Positions 1 through 11,363 of a DNA stretch of 64,000 bases are shown here, piece by piece. The notes under the pieces are model-generated. The model saw only the letters and a program-made list of their open reading frames with translations, did no database searches and was not told the origin of the DNA. Origin of the DNA: Rutpela maculata (lineage: Eukaryota; Arthropoda; Insecta; Coleoptera; Cerambycidae); NCBI GenBank assembly GCA_936432065.2, contig OW386287.2, positions 191,331,729 through 191,395,728 on the forward strand, read 5' to 3'. Each line of letters begins with the position of its first letter. Within the stretch, counting starts at the first letter, position 1. The translations under genes and the position numbers were made by a program.

Positions 1-577
1 TCTAGAGAAGTTCAACAGGGCGAATTCAAGATGGCGACCAAACATCAAAATCTAGTAGGCCTATAACCTTCTCGACTAAATACTCTTTCAAATAAAAAAA
101 ACTACATCAAAATCGGATCACCCGTTGAAGAGATATGAAGCCACAGACAGACAGACAAACATACAAACATACGCGTCAAACTTATAATATCCCCTTTTGG
201 GGTGAAGGTTTGGGGAGGTAAATTGGGATAAATGGGGGTAAATAGATAAATTAAGCAGGTAAGAGTTCATAAAATTGTTATTTAGTATTTACAAGAGAAG
301 CTATAACATAATTAGCATTAGCCACCCCCATTACCACCTCCACTCCATTAAATGTGAAAAATGTGATTTAGTGTGTGTACAAAAATCAAAAACCTCAGAA
401 TATTTTTTTACTTCATTCTTTGCTCGGTGTTTGTCGAATATTTTACATGAATTTATAAACAACACAGTTATTGTATACGCTACTCATGAGATTTTTGTTA
501 TTTTATTACACTACACCTCAGTGTCTAAGCAGGTAGTCAACAAGCCTAAAGAGAGCGAGGCAATGCGAGACATACAT
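1..577. other. Repeat-derived sequence, including a partial ACTTCC-family copy
   Basis: No gene is seen. Positions 145-175 carry a CAGACAGACAGACAAACATAC-like simple repeat of a kind common inside insect repeats. Positions 200-421 match the middle of the ACTTCC-family repeat described at 10697, from the 'ggtaaattggg' stretch to 'tttttttacttcat', in + orientation and without termini. The short open frame across 275-652 reads through these repeats and looks accidental. Confidence 0.6.
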
Positions 578-585
578 GTACACTG

Positions 586-847
586 CAGGGACGCACCCAG
601 AAAATTGCTGAGGGGGGGGGGGCTACTACAAATAATAATAATAATAATATGATTAATACATTAAATATATTTATTGAACAAAAGATTAACAGAGAATTTA
701 TTGAACAGAAGATTAACAGGGAGTATAAAACTACAAAACAAAATCAATTCGCCTTGGTGATGCCTTCATTTTTACTTTAAAACATGTAATCCTGGTCTCC
801 AGGGGGGGGCTTAAGCCCCCAAAGCCTCCCCCTTCGGTGCGCCTCTG
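586..847. mobile_element. hAT-type MITE with perfect 8-bp target duplication
   Basis: This 262-bp non-coding element starts CAGGGACGCACCCAG and ends GGTGCGCCTCTG, so its ends are imperfect inverted repeats. It is bounded by an identical 8-bp duplication GTACACTG at 578-585 and 848-855. Ends starting with CA and an 8-bp duplication are typical of hAT elements. Inside are a G-run near 612, an (AAT)n tract near 631, and a short internal duplication of 'attgaac.agattaacag' at 673-720. It has no coding capacity and would need a transposase supplied elsewhere. Confidence 0.85.
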
Positions 848-855
848 GTACACTG

Positions 856-1835
856 TATATCTATCAAAAGACGCCGCAGATCACAACGCGTGCTGTACAA
901 AAATAATCGTATCTTTTACAACAATAAAGCAATGCAGATAATTCTTTCACTAAAAACTGCTCCATTCTATTCTACAGATTTCATGTCATAGAAGCATGCA
1001 CCTGTCTATAATAGTTTTAAAAATGTCTCGATGCTGAAATTTACCGTGCATTCTTTGGGCTCGCTTTGTTTAAACAATTTCTGTAGCATTTGTTACCAAC
1101 AATTTTGAGAATTATTTAGCAGCACCTGAATCTAGAAAGAATAAGCTTTCCGTTGGTTTGAGAATCATTAAGAAATGTTAAAAAAGAATCCTGTAAATGC
1201 GGTGGGAACATAAAATTAATCAATTTTCAGTGACACAATATATTTTTTTAAAACTATATCTTCGAGTGCACACCCTATGATCGAATTAATGGCTCCTGAT
1301 TCCTGACTATTGGGAGAAGATTGGTCAAGAGATAGTTGAGATATTGCAAAAAGAAGAAAAGAAAATTACAATTTTGAAACTCCTTGTACCTTTTTCCACT
1401 GCAACAATTTACTAAAGCACGTTATATCCTCATATTTTGGTCCAAAGAATCTACCCTTAAACTATGGCCTATTATTAATCCACCCCGTATAAGAAATGCA
1501 TTCTCAGAGAAAAACTAAATGTATTTGTATTTTTATAAATAAATATACGTACATACCAGTAAAATACAAAGTAGATGTTACTAATAATAATAGTTAATTC
1601 TCTTGTTTTGAAAAAAGTGTGGCTGATTTGCACATTGTTCTCACTTTGATTTCTATCACATGCATGATAATGCAGTCGTTATTACAGAGCAGTTGTGGGT
1701 ACATTGTATTTGTAATAGGAAAGCTATTGATATCGTGTAAAAAAAAGTGATCAACAAATAAATGGTGGTGACAGTAACTGTTCTTTTTTTCCTCCTCTGA
1801 TATCCTATAATATAAACTGTTTATGTTACTAAGGC
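856..1835. other. No feature recognised
   Basis: AT-rich sequence with no long open frame, no inverted repeat that I could align, and no recognised protein motif. Confidence 0.5.
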
Positions 1836-2850
1836 TGAGTTTGAATTAGTTTAACTGAACTGTTGGCCAGTTGAAACGTACAAGCGAATTTTTGGGTTCA
1901 ATTTAAAGCCACATTTTTTGAGAAGAACTGACATCAATATGCGGTTTTCAGTATTTAAGAGATAATTTATATGTGCAACAGCGAGTTTTGCTCGATTCTT
2001 TTATTTTGAAGCACGTTACGGTACAGGGTGTGAAAAAAAGCGTGTTTCTTTTACCAAACTTTATAACTACCGATATTCCACAAAAATTGTTTTAAATTTT
2101 TTTTATCAAATCAAATTTTTGATATCTCGATATCGATTTTTTTTAAATCTTAATTATTCCGTTTTGTTTAATGACAAAGAGTTTGGTTTTTCCCTTTTTC
2201 TTTAGTTGACATTTTATAATAATAGTGCTTATAAAAATAAATAAATAAATATTTTTTATTTTTTATTTAGATTTTTTAATTTGAAAAATACATCAAGAAA
2301 ATTTGAAAAAATATTGTTTGTATCTACAGATAAAACCCTTTTATTTACATGTGTGCCAAATTTTAACTTGATATCTTTAACCATTCCGGAGATAATTGGG
2401 GTTCCGTTTTTTACATTTCAATATAGGTACTCCACAGGTCACCATGAATTGAAAACGCAAAAAATGTACTTATTATTATTACTTTAAAGGAGCTATCGTA
2501 AACAAAACACAATAAGGTCTAATGGAAAAAAATTGGAAAAACGTTTGTTTTTTCTACATAAACCAATAACTAAAAGAATGTGCATCAGAAAAATATAAAT
2601 TTTGGTAGTTATAACGTTTGGTACTTATAAAGTTTAATAAAAAAAAGCTTTTCTTTTACACCCCGTAGATAGTAACATGCCTTAAAATTAAAAAATCTTG
2701 CAAAGTTCGGTGTTTCACAAATAAATTATCTCCTAAAACCGCGTATTGATATCTATTCTCTTTCTCAAAAAATGTGGATTTAAATTCAACCTAAAATTTC
2801 GCTTGGTCCGATTTTATTGGCCAGTAGTTTAGATGTGTTCAAAGTTTCTT
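1836..2850. repeat. Inverted-repeat element, about 1 kb
   Basis: The left arm (about 1836-2100) reappears in reverse complement at about 2570-2850. Shared blocks include 'ttggccag', 'ccacattttttgaga', 'tatcaataygcggttttaag' and 'ggtagttataa'. The arms are diverged and the outer ends fade, so the limits are approximate. The left arm carries 'acagggtgtg' and the right arm the matching 'acaccccgta'. The spacer is AT-rich and non-coding. It is probably an old non-autonomous DNA transposon. Confidence 0.65.
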
Positions 2851-3860
2851 TGTTTAGGTAAGTACACAGTAATTTAGCACTTTGGATTCTTCGAATTACA
2901 CTATCGTTGAATTTAAGGTAAGTCTTTTTTAGCGCCTTTTGCATAAACCTTTTTTAACAAAATAATAAGTAAAATTGTTTTTAACGTATACTAGTCCAGG
3001 AGTTTGTGTGCCTGTAGTGACCTTTGGTGATCGTGATTTTTTTGTCTCCAACAAAATAATTGGCGACATTACCAAAATATTAGTCGTGTTTGTGAAAATA
3101 GTAAATGATGAATACAAAATTTTCTCTATAGTAGGATTAGCTTCATAAAATTGCCTTCAACAGTTTTATACATAAATTTTTGTGTTGTTGGCACTGACTC
3201 GGAAAACCTGGAAATGTTAGTCAATGTCTAAAGGGAAATTCGGTTGTTGACGAATTTTTAAAAATAATGAAATATGTAGTAGGTACAGCTATTATAGGTA
3301 TGCTGAACATTATTCATGTAAAATAACTGACGAAAAATAATCGAAAGACTTAAAGAAACCAGAGTGGACATAGTTGCAATGTAGTTAACAAGCAACTGGA
3401 ATGAGTGCTAACGAAGTTGAGCAATTTGATGACCTTGGCAGAAACTTTAGAAAAAGACAGGTACAGTCCAAAGCAATGTGTCCTTCTAGTACTTATAAAT
3501 CAGTTATTTTAAAACCGTCAATGTGACAGAAGCAGGCTGCCTCGCGTTATACCTTTCATTTTCTAAAGCAAATTATTTTGTGAATATAGTTTTAAGGTAA
3601 GTAAAACAACTCTATTTAAACTGTTTACAGGTTTTATTTTCATCTGTACAGGGTTTCGTGCAGATATACTGCACATTAATAGTCCTATGTACAAAAACAC
3701 AAATAAGAAACGAACGCATCTGATTCAAGTAAAGAAGTAAAGAAATTTACTATTGAAGCCTAATGTACTGGCACAAACGTTCAATTTCAATTTTTTTTAG
3801 TATAACACCTTCCTAGATGGCAGTTCTTCAAGTTAGTATAGAAATAAACTAGACTGCGTG
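2851..3860. other. No feature recognised
   Basis: AT-rich sequence. Short frames such as 2929-3117 show no recognised motif and are not claimed as genes. Confidence 0.45.
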
Positions 3861-4032
3861 CAAAAAGAATAGAGATTGGAGGAATGCGAAATGCGAGTTG
3901 AGGCTAACAAGAGTATAGCGGCACGCTCGCCCGATGACCGCGCGCAGTGCCATATGCCGCAGTTCCATACGCATCCTAAAGCACCACTTTTAAGGTCCCC
4001 AACTCGCATTCCTCCACTGTCTACTCTTTTTG
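3861..4032. mobile_element. Small MITE-like inverted repeat, 172 bp
   Basis: The left end CAAAAAGAATAGAGATTGGA and the right end (read in reverse complement) CAAAAAGAGTAGACAGTGGA form imperfect terminal inverted repeats of about 40 bp that also share 'GGAATGCGA'. The centre is GC-rich. No convincing target duplication is visible, so the superfamily is not assigned. Confidence 0.65.
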
Positions 4033-4436
4033 TATGGTTTCAATATACTGCCGTCCTAAGTAGAATCGCCCTATTTACAAAAAACGAAACTTTCAAATTT
4101 TCAGATATTTTGTCTTATACGCATATTAGTACAGGGTGATGGGATTTGGGGTTTTCTCTAAAACTAAGGCAGATAGACAAAAAACCAATATAGGTGTCCT
4201 GAGCTCAAATTTCGAGAAACAAATAAGTAGTGGCGCAAATCGCGATCATCGTATTTTTTTCGACTACCGAGCTACAGAGCGTTTTTGAAAAATTGGCATT
4301 TTTGGATAACCTCTATATCTCAGTTACCAAGTGTCGAATCGAAAATCGAGTAACACATTCTTAAGGCATTTTTTTTAGTAGAACCCGATGCTGATGAGAA
4401 GAAAATTATGAATGCCTGATAGCTAGCCTGATATAT
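4033..4436. other. No gene; likely repeat fragment
   Basis: Positions 4132-4330 start with TACAGGGTGATGGG, a terminus style shared with the Tc1/mariner-type ends elsewhere in the window. No partner end was found, so this is left unassigned. Confidence 0.4.
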
Positions 4437-4626
4437 CAAGGGCGGATCCAGAAAGGTTACTGGGGGGGGGGGGGGGGGGGGGCGCTGCGGCCGTCTACCG
4501 CCGAACAATCAATAATTATATCGACATTTTCAATATTCAATAATAAATAATATTAGATCCTATTCTTTTCGGAGCCCTCGGGGGGGGGGATTGCCCCTGG
4601 TGCCTCCCTTCCTGGATCCGCCCGTG
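4437..4626. mobile_element. hAT-type MITE with near-perfect 8-bp duplication
   Basis: The ends CAAGGGCGGATCCAG and CTGGATCCGCCCGTG match as inverted repeats at 14 of 15 positions. The flanks TGATATAT (4429-4436) and TGATAAAT (4627-4634) agree at 7 of 8, as expected of an aged target duplication. A G-run of about 20 bases near 4462 and a second near 4580 lie just inside. It is non-coding. Confidence 0.8.
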
Positions 4627-5209
4627 TGATAAATATACAGAAATTATGACAATAATGACACAACAATTAACAGACCATAGTATATTACATACCGAGGTGG
4701 AAAGTGTTTCATTGTTGTCGAGAGATGAGATAGTTGACCGAGACGCGAAGCGGCGAAACTTCCAAGAAACCACCATGGTTTCTGCACTATTTTATTCACA
4801 ATCATCTCCCCTAAAGAACAAAAAGTCAAAAATATCATTTGCTAAGTTTATAAATAGCATTTTATGTTTTTTTTCAGGCTGGCAAATGTCCACTTTCCAA
4901 CCCGAAAACTGGTAAGAAAGTGGCTACTTTCCAACCTGAAATGTCACTTATGTCACTTCCCAACCTGAAATGTCACATTTCAGTTCATTTGTCGAATGAA
5001 GTAGAAATGTCATACTTTCCAACTTTTGACATGTAAGACAATTTGATTATTTCTGTATGTTTCGTTTGTTTACCATGTTCTTTGATTGTTTCTTTTTGTT
5101 CTTAAAAAAATTAAATATTTTAATTTACTTCTATTTTTAGCACATACACCCGTATTATAAAGTTTATTTATTTACTTAAATTAGTTGTTAGTCCAGTAGT
5201 TTTTTTTTA
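4627..5209. other. No gene; short local repeats
   Basis: The phrase 'ctttccaacctgaaatgtcac' and degraded versions of it recur between 4890 and 5030. No protein motif is recognised. Confidence 0.45.
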
Positions 5210-5730
5210 TTATACTCTTCGCAAAAACCAAGAGTATATTGTATTTGATCGGCACATTTCTAAATCAGTAAATATCGCTCGTGGAGAAAAAAATTTCATA
5301 TCATTATGTTAGTGAACGAATTCTGAACAACTTTCAAAATGTCCGTCTGTCCGTCCGTCCGTCACGTTTTTTGTAAGCACGATAACTTAGAAAAGAAGAA
5401 GAAGAAGAAAAGTCCGATTGTATTGAAATTTGGAAAGTAAGTTAGCGTTAGCTAGAGCAAGAACACTATTGTTTTTGAAAAAAATCAATCAGTAAATAAA
5501 AAAGTTATTAATCATTTAAATAAACAATTTTTTTTTCATAATTTCTGTCATTTGTACTTAAACAGGAATCTTGCGGAATGTTATTCTCTATAGTTTTTTG
5601 TTTTTATATTTTACCAATATATAATATTTCATAATAATATATCTAATCCGTTGAAATATAATTCTTGAACGATATTCATTCAAGTTTTCTGCTAAGGTGA
5701 GATAGCCCAATGGCTAAAGCATTTGCCTTG

Positions 5731-8294
5731 ATCCGTAAAGGGCCGTTACTTTCTGTCAACGTTAAACGTGGTTAAACTTTAACCGTCGGCCAAATCATTG
5801 AAAGTACAATTGTTTCCATGGTAACTGAATTGGTTTGACCCACCGTAACGTTTAATCGGGTTTAATCGGGCCCAAAGATACCCACTCGACGCAGCGGTCG
5901 TACAAGACATTCGGGAGAAAAACCGACTGAGACGGCTTTGGCAGCGAAATCGCGATATCAACACCAAGGTTGAGATGAACAGGCTGCAACGACAGATCAG
6001 GACTGCCATAAACACCGCAAAAAAACCGGAAATGGCGGGATAGGCTGGAAGCGCTGAATCCCCAGGACAACTGGCTGTGGAAAATGTCGAGGGCAATGAA
6101 AAATACGCGGGAGGTCATACCCGCCTTGACAAAACCAAACGGACGGACTGCTATGATGGACTAGCAGAAGGCGAACGACTTAACTGACCAATTTCAAGAC
6201 GTACATAACGTGAACATACCAAATAACATTAAGCATGACCGCATTGAAAACGACATAAACGAATTAATTGGCCATGACGTCCAATTGACGAGACGTGAGT
6301 TCTTAAATGTCATGGCCAAGCCCTCGGAAGTGGTTGGCATTGTCCGGACGCTACCGAATAACAAAGCTCCGGGGAAAGACGGCATCGATTATAGACTACT
6401 CAAGTATTTCCCGAGAAAAGGTATCGTGCAGTTAACGTATATCGTCAACGCGATCCTGTGGCTGCAACACTGGTCTAGCCAGTGGAAATGCGCCGTGGTC
6501 GTGCCAATCTTGAAGCCGAACAAAAACGCGAAGCTCGTCGACAGTTATCGACCAATCTCGTTGCTGTCGACGATCTCCAAGTTGGTGGAGAAGGTCATCC
6601 TGATCAGACTAGACGCTGTTCAGGATGAACTTCACATCGACGACGAGTGCCAATTCGGCTTCAGGCGGGGCAGGAGCACTGTGCAGCAGGTCGTCAGGAT
6701 CGTGAATGATGTTGCTGTACAGTACAATCTCGGGAAGAGCACCGCCATGGTGCTCCTCGATATTGAAAAGGCGTTTGATACCGTCTGGATCCCGGGCCTA
6801 CTTTACAAACTAAACACGCTGGACTTCCCCACATACATAACCAAACTTATTCACTCTTTCCTGACGGGTAGATCGCTGCAGGTCAGGGTGAATAACAAAC
6901 TATCAACACGGCGGGACATTCGCACGGGCGTCCCTCAGGGGTCGTGCCTATCACCAAAGCTGTACAACTTGTACGTCTCCAACTTCCCGGAGTTTCCAAA
7001 TAGGAAACTTGCCAAGTATGCCGACGACACAGCCATGTACACGCACTCACATAACGCGCAGGCAGCGAACATGCTACTTAAAGCACACATGGTCCGTGCC
7101 ACGGCGTATTACGACAAGAATTCGGATCAACGCCGAGAAGTCTGAGGCGATCCTCTTCACGCGCCGACTCACCGAAAATCGGATTTTAACGCCAATTTCG
7201 ATCAGTGGTAGAGAAATTCCTATTAAACGATGCGTGAAGTATCTGGGGGTTAACTTAGACAAACGACTGACGTTTGACACTCTCATCAACGAGATAGTAC
7301 GTAAGGTCTACTTCATGACCAGGAGTCTGTACCCGCTCCTGGCCAGAGGTAGCGGACTTAACAGAAATAATAAAAAACTGTTGTACACCATGGTGATTAG
7401 GCCGGCAATCACATACGCGGCGCCGGCATGGTGCAGCATACCGGCCACGACAATGTGCAAACTTAAAGTTCTAGAACACAAATTTATGCGCCTCATTTCA
7501 GACTCTGATAGGTACACCTCCCTCAGAGATCTCTATGCACGTTGCCACGACATAACCCCACTAGCGGACTACGTCCAGGAAATCTCCCAAAAATTTTACA
7601 CCACCAAACTGGGCGATAGTCCGCTAACCCGCAACATAACCCAAATCAGACAGCATAATGCAATATTATTCAATCTGAGACACCCTCTACCATACCAGGC
7701 GTTGCCTATTTTCCGGCAACTCCCTTGGCCAAATCTTCCCCTACCATAACCTCTATAAAACCCTATCCTATCATCTTTCCTAAACTTTATCTTTAATTCC
7801 CTCTTTCCTTTTCTATTTGTTCATTTTTATGCTTCTGCTGTTTTTCTTTTTGTTCTCTTTGTCACTTTGTTCGTAAATTCTTTTTAGGCCCAGAAAATTC
7901 TTGAAATTTATAACATTTTTAACGATTCTTTTTGCTTTATCATATCTTCTTGGAGGCAGGGAGACCACCAGGGCGACAGTTCTCGTACGGGTTTTTTCGT
8001 TTAGCTTTTTACCCGAGTCAACAACACAAATTTTGTAAGTGCTTTGCCGTTGTGTTAATTTTAATTAGCTGAGGTCTCTTCGTAGACAGCAATTTTTAAT
8101 ATTATTATTAGTTTTTAAGTTTGTTTCTAACAAACAGGAGAGCTAATCCCCCGTTAACCGTTAAGCCGATCCGGACCTGCCCCATTCAACCTTACATTCA
8201 CCATGATACTACGTGCCATGGTTGTTTGGTTGGCTCCGGGCCAGGATCCGGTAAGGCACATAGTTGTAATTAAATGAAGAATAATATGTTTTTT
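5731..8294 (+). mobile_element. 5'-truncated jockey-type LINE insertion
   Basis: The insertion is delimited by the 9-bp repeat TTTGCCTTG at 5722-5730 and 8295-8303, which I read as a target-site duplication. It carries a broken reverse-transcriptase gene (see 5880-7749) and about 540 bp of 3' sequence ending in AT-rich DNA and a T-run. The first 140 bp before the coding remnant contain two 'gttaaacg/gtttaatcggg'-like repeats and are unassigned. There is no endonuclease domain, so the copy is 5'-truncated, as usual for non-LTR elements. Confidence 0.8.
5880..7749 (+). pseudogene. Jockey-type LINE reverse transcriptase, broken
   Basis: The intact protein would copy element RNA into DNA at a nicked chromosomal target. 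The reading starts in a linker (from about 5880) and continues into the RT domain. RT blocks in order are NNKAPGKDGI, YRPISLLSTISKLVEKVI, FGFRRGRST, motif A LLDIEKAFDTVW with a catalytic Asp, motif B GVPQGSCLSP, and motif C KYADDTAMY with the catalytic Asp pair. The thumb region (VKYLGVNLDKRLTF) follows in another frame to a stop at 7749. Lesions visible are a frameshift near 6025 in an A-run, a TAG at 6162-6164, and a frameshift near 7115-7125. The core motifs are intact, so decay is recent. The jockey clade is inferred from the motif style; R1 or a related clade is possible. Confidence 0.85.
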
Positions 8295-9087
8295 TTTGCC
8301 TTGCAATCCAAAGATCTTGTGTTCGATCCCTCACATGGTGATTTTTTTTTCACAACAAAGTTGGTAACACAAAATTTAGAATGTCCAAAAACTAACAATA
8401 TTTACAAGAAAAATGCAAAGAGTATCCTATAGAATGTGTAACAATTATATAAAAAGCTCAGTAAATCGGCGAAGAGTATAATGCTTCCACTAGTTACTAC
8501 ATGTTTCTTAGGTGGTTATGGCACAGATTGTTAACAATATTTGGGTTAACTATTTATTATTTATTTACAGGGTTGTGCAATAGTCCGTCGGACATCGATA
8601 TATTGAGTTTTACTATAGCTAGAAATTAAAAAAATACAAGTAAACTAGATAATAAGTCTGTAACTGGAAATTATTTTCGAATATACAGGGCGAGCCAAGA
8701 CGAAATTACAGGATCAAGTGCCTTTTTTTTAAGCCTTTTTCTAGACTATTCATTACTATATTATTATTGACTATCTCCCAACCACTTGGATGTAATGAAT
8801 TTGTCGAAATAATGCCATCTGCAGATGCATATTGAAAATATCACGAAAGTCACGATTATCGGTTTTAAGAAAAACTTATGTGAATGCTAGTTTCGAAACA
8901 TTAATTAATGTTTTTGAATCATTTTTACTTCTAAAAATATACAGGATGGTCACAAATTATTTTTCAATTAAGAACTTTTTAAATTAATTTTCTCAACGTT
9001 TTTCAAATGGAACACCCTGTATATTTTTCGACGATATGATGTAGAAATGAAAAATGAACATTTTTGTAAGTACTTTTCTATGGCTAA

Positions 9088-10161
9088 TGAGCAAAATGCA
9101 TAAATTTTTTTGACATCACCGAATAATAGATCACTAAAAAGCGTTATTTTCTATGTATTTTTTATTTTTTTTTTATCGGAATTAAAGGATAAAAAAATAA
9201 TTTAGTTTCGCTGAGAATTTAGACACGTTCAAACGAAGCAAGTTTCCCGCCATTTGCGTGTGACGTCATCCGGCATTTAGCATTGGCAATGTTTATTTGT
9301 ATTATTTTCAACAGATATTTAATCTATGTACTTAGTGGTGGCAAACTATTTAATATAAAAAAGTTATATAATCTGAGACGAAAAACAATAGTTATGTTGA
9401 TAAAAATATTAAAATAATGCATTATGTTTACGTATTCTGAGGTTAGGTATCTAAATCTAACTGCAGTAAAAGGATAAAAGTGAGCGTAAACAAATTTATT
9501 GTTACGAACAATGAATGATGCATCCTTGTCGCTTTTCCACCTCCAATTTCTGCACTGATATAATCGCTATTATTACCAAAAAATTGCTCATCATAAACAC
9601 GTCGATTTTCGGCAAATTGTCACTTTGAGCTTGCACAAAGTCGCTGTTCGTCATTTTTACCACTTAGATAAATTAATACACTAATAATTTTTACAAAAAT
9701 AAATAAATCGATACTTAAAGGTCAGCAGACTAAAATTTAACATTTAATTAACACACAATTTAATATTTCAGCACTAGCAGATGTAAACTGTCAAAGCTAT
9801 CAAACTTGTCACTTGTCTCCGTACTTTTCTAAATTTACCGCTGGGTGGATAAAATACGAAGCTGATTGGCTGTGTTTTTCAAATTAGCCAATCATATAAT
9901 GTTATTTCTTACTGATGCGCTCCACCGGTGAATTTAGAAATCTGCGGTCTATGGATGAAACTAAAACGTTATGCCAGATGACATCAGTACCGTTTATAGT
10001 CACGTGGTTTTGTTCCGATAAAATTTGAATTTTAAAATGATTTTTTTTTACAAAATAACTTTTTTTATAGTTTCCTTTTATTATATACTCCGCTTATATA
10101 ATATGTATAATGAAAAAATAATAAATTAATGCATTTTTAAAATTCATGCATCTTGCTCATT
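9088..10161. mobile_element. Insertion in the left arm of the fold-back element
   Basis: The right arm of the host element reads straight through 'tatggctaattgc', whereas the left arm breaks at 'ctatggctaat' (9087) and resumes at 10162 with 'tgcaacc'. The inserted 1.07 kb has the short inverted termini GAGCAAAATGCAT and GAGCAAGATGCAT. Deeper similarity between the halves is weak, for example 'gtgacgtcatccggcat' against 'atgatgtcatctggcat'. No coding motif is seen. Confidence 0.6.
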
Positions 10162-10257
10162 GCAACCATTTTCGTATTATTGAGCAATAAGTACAAAATT
10201 CAAGAATAAATTTAAAAAACAGAGGTTTCTTCAAATAATTCATTAGAAAAAATTATT

Positions 10258-10480
10258 GTAATAAGTACTCCACATGTTCCCCATTTTGATTGACACACAA
10301 CTATATACGCTTTTGAAATGAGATTTCTGCTGATCCTAAAATGGTGTGATAGATCTAAAAGCAGTTACGATCCTTTCCTTCATATTTTGTACTATCACGT
10401 ATCCCCATAAAAACAAATCCATTTCTGTAAGACTCGAAATATTTTAAATTTAATACAAATGATAACTGACGATCAATAAG
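10258..10480 (-). pseudogene. Tc1/mariner-type transposase 3' remnant (- strand)
   Basis: Read on the - strand, the segment gives LTEMDLFLWGYV, then MKERIVTAF and ITP, and in another frame LCVNQNGEHVEYLL. This matches the C-terminus typical of the arthropod transposase family in which SPDLTPLDFFLWGY precedes a final (C/N)xGxHFEHLL. The first two catalytic Asp blocks are missing. Several frame changes and stops are present, so it is not functional. It points towards the left arm of the fold-back element. Confidence 0.7.
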
Positions 10481-10589
10481 TGCGATAAATGTTCATTTGT
10501 ACAAAACAATTTATACCAAACTGAGGTTTTATTGCTTGTCGAATAACGAAAATGGCAAAAAAAATTTACAAAAAACTATTACATCAAGG

Positions 10590-10694
10590 GAACAGTGGAT
10601 TGGAAGAAATTATCCCACTAAATGGCCTCATTTTAAAATACATAAAGACGTGTGTCAATCAAAATGGGCAACATGTGGAGCAATTATTATAATT
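10590..10694 (+). pseudogene. Tc1/mariner-type transposase 3' remnant (+ strand)
   Basis: On the + strand the segment encodes QWIGRNYPTKWPHFK, matching the family block WIGRGGP..WPPRSPD. After an internal deletion comes CVNQNGQHVEQLL and a stop near 10694. This C-terminus is nearly the same as the one on the - strand at 10258-10480. The two are diverged copies of one transposase 3' end in inverted orientation. The central catalytic residues are absent. Confidence 0.7.
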
Positions 10695-10696
10695 TT

Positions 10697-11363
10697 ACTT
10701 CCACATCCAGTGGAAGTATAGTAACGACAAAAAATTTTTTAAAATTTTTATTGTTCAAATAAGCTTAGAATGTCATGAAACGTCGAGATTTTAAGTTTGA
10801 GCGAAAAAAAAATTTCTGTCTGTCTGTAACTTTTTTTGTGCGCACGTTTACTCTGGAACCGTTTGAGATATTAACTTGAAATTTGGTACACACATGTACT
10901 TTAACGAGATCTAGAACTAGATTATATTTTCATCGTGTTCCGTCAAAGGGTTGGAAGGTAAATTGGGGTAAATTTGGGGTAAATAGGTAAATCAAGTAGG
11001 TAAGAGTCCATAAAATTGGTATTTAGTATGTACAAGAGCTAAGGTCTCAAAAAAAAACTTGGCAGTAGCCACCCCCATTACCGCCCCCACCCCATTATTA
11101 AAGGGGATGAAAAAAAATTGTGATTTAGTGTGTGTATAAGAACCAAAAACCTCAAAATATTTTTTTACTTCATCCACCCCCTATCACCACCCCCACCCCA
11201 CTACCGATGTGGGGTATCGTTTTATGGGTTTTTGGGGTAGAGGATTTCAAATTTTATATTATTAAAGTTCCATAAACAATTATTTCCACATACAAAATTT
11301 TTTCGTTGTGAGTGACTTGAATAGAAAATCTGGATGTGGAAGTAGTGATTCCTTGGGCAGCGG
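10697..11363 (+). mobile_element. ACTTCC-family repeat, copy 1 (complete)
   Basis: This is the reference copy. It starts ACTTCCACATCCAG (10697-10710) and ends CTGGATGTGGAAGT (11330-11343), a perfect 14-bp inverted repeat. A conserved extension 'agtgattccttgggcagcgg' follows to 11363. The start is itself palindromic (CTTCCACATCCAGTGGAAG). Internal landmarks are a GACAGACA-type tract, 'ggtaaattggggtaaa' tandem phrases, and pyrimidine-rich 'ccacccccattacc' runs. No open frame is conserved between copies. Mobility is inferred from recurrence with constant ends, here within the fold-back element. Confidence 0.75.

Larger units (their letters stand above)
5210..8481. mobile_element. TIR element with tRNA-like core, copy 1 (split by a LINE)
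   Basis: The ends TTATACTCTTCGC (5210-5222) and GCGAAGAGTATAA (8469-8481) are perfect 13-bp inverted repeats. Inside are a (GTCC)n tract at about 5341-5363 and a tRNA-like stretch. Its D-arm/A-box-like part TAGCCCAATGGC is at 5703-5714, and its T-arm/B-box-like part GTTCGATCC is at 8321-8329. The two parts are separated by a 2.56-kb LINE insertion (5731-8294) flanked by TTTGCCTTG on both sides. Without the LINE the element is about 700 bp, close to the 626-bp copy at 34655. It has no coding capacity. Confidence 0.75.

Noticed and set aside
275..652. 125-codon frame on the + strand
   Set aside because: It reads through an ACTTCC-family fragment and into a MITE with poly-G and (AAT)n; its end is simple-sequence.
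5695..5730. A true tRNA gene
   Set aside because: The D-arm and T-arm motifs are recognisable but stems do not pair well, the sequence is split by a LINE, and related copies lie in a TIR element.
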